Notes under the pieces: generated by a model
What the model saw: the letters and a program-made list of their open reading frames with translations, nothing else
Database searches by the model: none
Told to the model about the DNA's origin: nothing
Origin: Trebonia sp963767685
GTDB taxonomy: Bacteria > Actinomycetota > Actinomycetes > Streptosporangiales > Streptosporangiaceae
Assembly (NCBI GenBank): GCA_963767685.1
Contig: CAVYEZ010000001.1
Span: forward strand, 744,001 to 808,000
Direction: 5' to 3'
Length of the DNA: 64,000 nucleotides
Translations under genes and position numbers: made by a program
Shown: positions 60,445 to 64,000 of the stretch, piece after piece
How positions within the stretch are numbered: the first letter of the stretch is position 1
How the letters are laid out: every line of letters starts with the position of its first letter

Positions 60445-62234
60445 CGAGGCCGTCTGACCGGAGGCTGCTGCGCTACGCCCGCCCGGTCCGGGCGCACCTG
60501 GCCGGACTTGTCGTGGTCACGGCCGCCATCGCGGGCCTGGTCATCCTGCAAGCGCAGCTGCTGGCCACGGCGATCGCCGGCGCGTTTAGCGGTGGCCTTG
60601 GCCTGTCATCGCTTAGGGGCACGGTCGTCGCCCTGGCCGCCGTGGTTGCCGTCAGGGCGGCGCTGGCGTGGGCCGTCGAAGCGTTTTCCTACCGGGCCTC
60701 GGCCGGGGTGAAGTCGCAGCTCCGCCTCGACCTGCTGCAACGCGTGGTGGAACTCGGACCGCGCTGGCTCGCGACCCGGCAGGCCGGCGAGCTGGCCACG
60801 CTGACCACGGTGGGCGTAGACGGGCTGGACGCCTACTTCGCCAAGTACCTCCCGCAGGTCGTGCTGGCCGTCATCGTCCCGCTGGCGGTGGTGGCGCGCT
60901 TGCTGCTGGCCGACCCGCTCTCGGCGGCGATCATCGTCATCACGCTGCCGCTCATCCCGGTGTTCATGGCCCTCGTCGGGGCGACCACGGCCGAGCGGAC
61001 CCGCCGCCGGTGGCGGGAACTGGCCCGGTTGTCGCACCACTTTCTAGACGTGGTGGCCGGCCTGCCGACGCTGCGGGTGTTCGGCCGCGCGAAGGCCCAG
61101 GCCGAGTCCGTCGGCGAGATCACCGATGCCTACCGCCGGGCCACGCTCGGGACCTTGCGGCTCGCGTTCCTTTCCGCGCTGGTGCTTGAACTCCTGGCGA
61201 CGTACTCGGTCGCGCTGGTCGCCGTCGCCATCGGGCTGCGCCTGCGGGGCGGCCACCTCGACCTGCGGACCGGCCTGCTCGTCCTGGTGCTCGCGCCCGA
61301 GGCCTACCTGCCGCTGCGCCAGCTCGCAGTTCACTATCACGCGAGCGCGGACGGCCTCGCCGCCGCTGCCGACGTGTTCGACGTCCTGGATACGCCGGAC
61401 CCGGCCGGCGACCGGGCCGTGCGCCCGGCCGGGCACGTGCCCGGCGCACCCGAGGCCGCGCTCGCTCGCTCCGCGGGGCAGGCCCAGGCGCTGCCGGCGG
61501 CGGCACCCGCAGAGCCGCTGCTGGTGGAGGCGGTGCGGGTAGAGGACGTGCGCGTGCGGCACCCCGGCCGGAGCCAGCCCGCTCCGGACGGCGTCGCCCT
61601 GAGGTTCGCCGCCGGGGAAGTCGTGGCGCTGGCCGGGTCAAGCGGGAGCGGCAAGTCAACCTTGATCGGTGTTCTCCTCGGCTTCATCAAGCCTGACGCG
61701 GGCCGCGTGCTGATTGAGGAGGCCACCGGTGAGCTGAGCCTCGACCAGCTGGACATGCGGGCGTGGCGGACCCGCGTCGCCTGGGTCCCGCAGGATCCGG
61801 TGCTCCAGCACGGCACGGTGGAATCGAACATCAGGCTCGGCCAGCCGGGCGCGCCGCGCGAAGCGGTCGAGTGGGCAGCAGACCGCGCCGCCCTGCACGA
61901 GGTGGAACTCGGCCGGCCGGTCGGGGAAGGGGGCAGCGGCCTTTCGGCCGGGCAGCGGCGGCGGGTCGCGGTCGCCCGGGCGCTGCTGGCTGAGCGGCCG
62001 GTGCTGCTGCTTGACGAGCCGACCGCCGGGCTGGACACCGCCACGGAGGCGAAGGTACTCGCCTCGGTCCGCCAGCTGGCCAGGGACGGCCGGCTGGTAC
62101 TGATGGTGGCGCACCGGCCGGCGGTTCTCGCGGCCGCCGATCGCGTCGTGACGTTGCCGGCGCCCGCGGATATCCCGGCCGCGGCCGGCCGGCCGGGCGC
62201 TTACCCGGGGGCATCGACGGGAGCAGCGGTGTGA
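60441..62234 (+). CDS. cydD: Thiol reductant ABC exporter subunit CydD
   Basis: 597 aa: a six-helix membrane domain followed by an ATPase with Walker A GSSGSGKST (about 400), LSAGQRRRVAVARALL and VLLLDEPTAGLD. CydDC exports cysteine/glutathione-like thiols and is required for cytochrome bd assembly. The Ala/Pro-rich linker between domains is long. The GTG start overlaps the ClC stop. Confidence 0.92.
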   Translation: MTRPSDRRLLRYARPVRAHLAGLVVVTAAIAGLVILQAQLLATAIAGAFSGGLGLSSLRGTVVALAAVVAVRAALAWAVEAFSYRASAGVKSQLRLDLLQRVVELGPRWLATRQAGELATLTTVGVDGLDAYFAKYLPQVVLAVIVPLAVVARLLLADPLSAAIIVITLPLIPVFMALVGATTAERTRRRWRELARLSHHFLDVVAGLPTLRVFGRAKAQAESVGEITDAYRRATLGTLRLAFLSALVLELLATYSVALVAVAIGLRLRGGHLDLRTGLLVLVLAPEAYLPLRQLAVHYHASADGLAAAADVFDVLDTPDPAGDRAVRPAGHVPGAPEAALARSAGQAQALPAAAPAEPLLVEAVRVEDVRVRHPGRSQPAPDGVALRFAAGEVVALAGSSGSGKSTLIGVLLGFIKPDAGRVLIEEATGELSLDQLDMRAWRTRVAWVPQDPVLQHGTVESNIRLGQPGAPREAVEWAADRAALHEVELGRPVGEGGSGLSAGQRRRVAVARALLAERPVLLLDEPTAGLDTATEAKVLASVRQLARDGRLVLMVAHRPAVLAAADRVVTLPAPADIPAAAGRPGAYPGASTGAAV

Positions 62235-63877
62235 CCGGTACGAGCCTGGATCGCGCCGCGATCAAGCAGCTGACCCTCGCCGTGGCGGCGGGCGCCCTCG
62301 CTAGTGTGGCCGCCATCGCCCTTACCGCGACCTCGGCCTGGCTAATATCCCGGGCGTCGCAGCGGCCGCCGGTGCTCAGCCTGACCGTAGCCGTGGTCGC
62401 GGTGCAGGCCTTCGCGCTCGCGCGCAGCGTACTCCGGTATCTCGAGCGGCTTGTCAGCCACGATGCCGCGCTCCGGGCCCTGGCGACGATGCGGGTCACG
62501 GCGTACCGTCGCCTGGAGCGGCTGGCCCCGGCCGGGCTGCCCGCCTTCCGCTCGGGCGACCTGGTGAGCCGGCTGGTGGCCGACGTTGACGGCATCGCCG
62601 ACCGGTGGCTGCGGGTCCTGCTCCCGTACACGACGGCGGCGGTCGCGGGGGCGGGCACGGTCTGCTTCGCGGCGCTGCTGCTGCCGTCCGCCGCCCTCGT
62701 GCTGGCCGTCAGCCTCGTGGTCGCCGCCGTCGTCGCGCCGTGGGCGGCGGGCATCGCGGCCCGGCAGGCGGAGCGCCGGATCGCACCGCGCCGCGGCGAG
62801 CTGGCGGTCGCGTCGCTCGACCTCCTGCGCGGCTGCGCGGAGCTGGTCGCCTTCGGGGCCGCCGAGGCCGGCCTGGACCGCGCCGCCGCGGCCGACCGTG
62901 CCCTCAGCCAGGCCGAAGGCCGCAGCGCCAGCGGGCGGGGCATCGCCGCGGCGGTCACCGCGCTGGCCGCCGGCGCGTCGGTGTGGGCGTCCCTGGCGCT
63001 CGGGGTCCCGGCGGTCCGTTCCGGGGCGCTGCCGGGAGTCGCCCTCGCCGTGCTCGTGCTGACGCCGCTCGCCGCGCACGAGGTGTTCGGGGCGCTGGCC
63101 CCGGCCGCGCAGCAACTCCCCAGAATCCGCGGCTCGGCCGCGCGCGTCCAGGCCGTCTTGCGGCACCCTGATCCCGTCCGCGAGCCCGCATCGCCCCTGC
63201 CGCTGCCCGCGCCGCCCTATGACCTGCGGATCGAGGGCCTGTCCGCCCGCTGGGACCCGGCCGGGCCGGACGTGCTCAGCGGAATCGACTTGAGCGTGCC
63301 TGCCGGACGGCGCGTGGCGATCGTGGGCCCGAGCGGGGCGGGCAAGACCACCCTGGCCATGGTGCTGCTGCGGTTCGTTGACCCCTCCGCCGGGCGGGTG
63401 ACGCTCGCCGGGACCGACATCACCAGCCTGGACAGCGGCAGCGTCCGGAGGATCGTCGGGCTGTGCGCCCAGGACGCGCACGTGTTCGACACCACCCTCG
63501 GCGAGAACCTGCGGCTGGCCCGCCGCGACGCCACCGGTGAGCAGATGCGCTCGGCGCTGGGCCGCGCCGGGCTGCTCGGGTGGGCCGAGGGCCTGCCGGC
63601 CGGCCTGGACACGGACGTTGGCGAGCACGGCGTCCGACTGTCCGGTGGTCAGCGGCAGCGGCTATCCCTCGCACGCGTGCTGCTCGCCGATTTTCCCGTC
63701 CTCGTCCTCGACGAGCCAACCGAGCACCTCGACGAGCAAACCGCCGACCAGCTGACCAGGGACCTCCTAGCTGCCACGGAAAGCCGCACCATCCTGCTCA
63801 TCACCCACCGCGGCGCCGGGCTGGACCAGGTCGATGAGGTCGTGCGGATCGAGGACGGCCGCCTGGCCGGTTCCTAG
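62231..63877 (+). CDS. cydC: Thiol reductant ABC exporter subunit CydC
   Basis: 548 aa partner of CydD. Membrane domain with TATSAWLISRASQRPPVLSL, the family hallmark, then Walker A GPSGAGKTT (about 368), LSGGQRQRLSLARVLL, VLVLDEPTEHLDEQTAD and LITHRGAGLDQ. The GTG start overlaps the cydD stop. No cydAB genes are next to it; they may be just outside or elsewhere. Confidence 0.93.
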   Translation: MTGTSLDRAAIKQLTLAVAAGALASVAAIALTATSAWLISRASQRPPVLSLTVAVVAVQAFALARSVLRYLERLVSHDAALRALATMRVTAYRRLERLAPAGLPAFRSGDLVSRLVADVDGIADRWLRVLLPYTTAAVAGAGTVCFAALLLPSAALVLAVSLVVAAVVAPWAAGIAARQAERRIAPRRGELAVASLDLLRGCAELVAFGAAEAGLDRAAAADRALSQAEGRSASGRGIAAAVTALAAGASVWASLALGVPAVRSGALPGVALAVLVLTPLAAHEVFGALAPAAQQLPRIRGSAARVQAVLRHPDPVREPASPLPLPAPPYDLRIEGLSARWDPAGPDVLSGIDLSVPAGRRVAIVGPSGAGKTTLAMVLLRFVDPSAGRVTLAGTDITSLDSGSVRRIVGLCAQDAHVFDTTLGENLRLARRDATGEQMRSALGRAGLLGWAEGLPAGLDTDVGEHGVRLSGGQRQRLSLARVLLADFPVLVLDEPTEHLDEQTADQLTRDLLAATESRTILLITHRGAGLDQVDEVVRIEDGRLAGS

Positions 63878-64000
63878 CGTTGCCGGGCCGCCACGTTCTC
63901 CGCTGAGCGCCGCCACGACGCCCGAAACCGGGCGGGATTTCGCAGTAAGCCGCCTGCGAACCGCTCGGCCATCGTGATCTGGATGTTGTCCACGTAGGTG
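63874..64000 (-). CDS. 3' end of an unidentified gene
   Basis: The minus strand has an open frame entering from the right edge and ending in TAG at 63874-63876, encoding TYVDNIQITMAERFAGGLLR and NPARFRASWRRSAENVAARQ plus a final Arg. Its stop overlaps the cydC stop in CTAG. The fragment is too short to assign; the continuous frame and convergent ending make a real gene plausible. Confidence 0.45.
   Translation of the reverse strand, partial: TYVDNIQITMAERFAGGLLRNPARFRASWRRSAENVAARQR

Overview
The window is high-GC DNA (codon third positions almost all G or C) with many GTG and TTG starts and 4-base stop/start overlaps. It carries the block radical-SAM pair, rne, rplU, rpmA, obgE, proB, nadD, rsfS, phosphatase, as well as a nitrate-sensing type histidine kinase, XRE-cupin and ROK regulators, and the CydD/CydC pair. 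Together these point to a soil-type filamentous actinomycete (Streptomyces/Streptosporangiales-like). The exact genus cannot be fixed from the sequence alone.

Layout. 1-1970: 3'-truncated NIT-HAMP sensor kinase on the minus strand. 2423-8693: an operon-like run of a TauABC/NMT1-type ABC importer, a small flavin reductase, UbiX and UbiD, best read as uptake and non-oxidative decarboxylation of a carboxylic acid. 8849-11460: an unusual trio of a divergent thymidylate synthase homologue, an HxGH nucleotidyltransferase and a dCMP-deaminase-like protein with an extra N-terminal domain, followed by about 500 bp of tandem and palindromic repeats. 12168-12614: HIT protein. 12755-22712: core genes (TIGR03960/TIGR03936 radical SAM pair, RNase E/G, L21, L27, Obg, ProB), then an M48-like protease and nadD. 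25039-31016: an amino-sugar cluster (binding protein, two permeases, ROK repressor, ROK kinase, nagB) lying between nadD and rsfS. 32324-36015: heterodimeric ABC exporter. 36161-38014: AzlCD exporter and its divergent XRE-cupin regulator. 38090-41197: CoA transferase, ketopantoate-reductase-like protein and GntR regulator. 41246-49919: thioredoxin-reductase-like protein, a second XRE-cupin regulator, YjbR, a SecD-head lipoprotein, a PLP decarboxylase, FMN reductase plus UbiB-like kinase, MgtC and a ParB-like small protein. 49888-55946: ASCH remnant, then carboxylesterase and GH3 beta-glucosidase divergent from a ROK regulator. 55915-58906: PASTA protein, a possible riboswitch, a secreted protein and a frameshifted acyl-CoA synthetase. 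58999-63877: ClC-like channel, cydD and cydC. The 3' end of another gene closes the window.

Three themes stand out. First, transport and catabolism modules sit next to their own regulators, with visible palindromic operators and several probably leaderless promoters. Second, short tandem repeats with a 15-bp period occur at several loci, and two of them coincide with single-base frameshifts (the rne tail and the acyl-CoA synthetase). Third, long near-perfect palindromes separate convergent genes. The thymidylate-synthase/nucleotidyltransferase/deaminase trio is the best candidate for an undescribed system.
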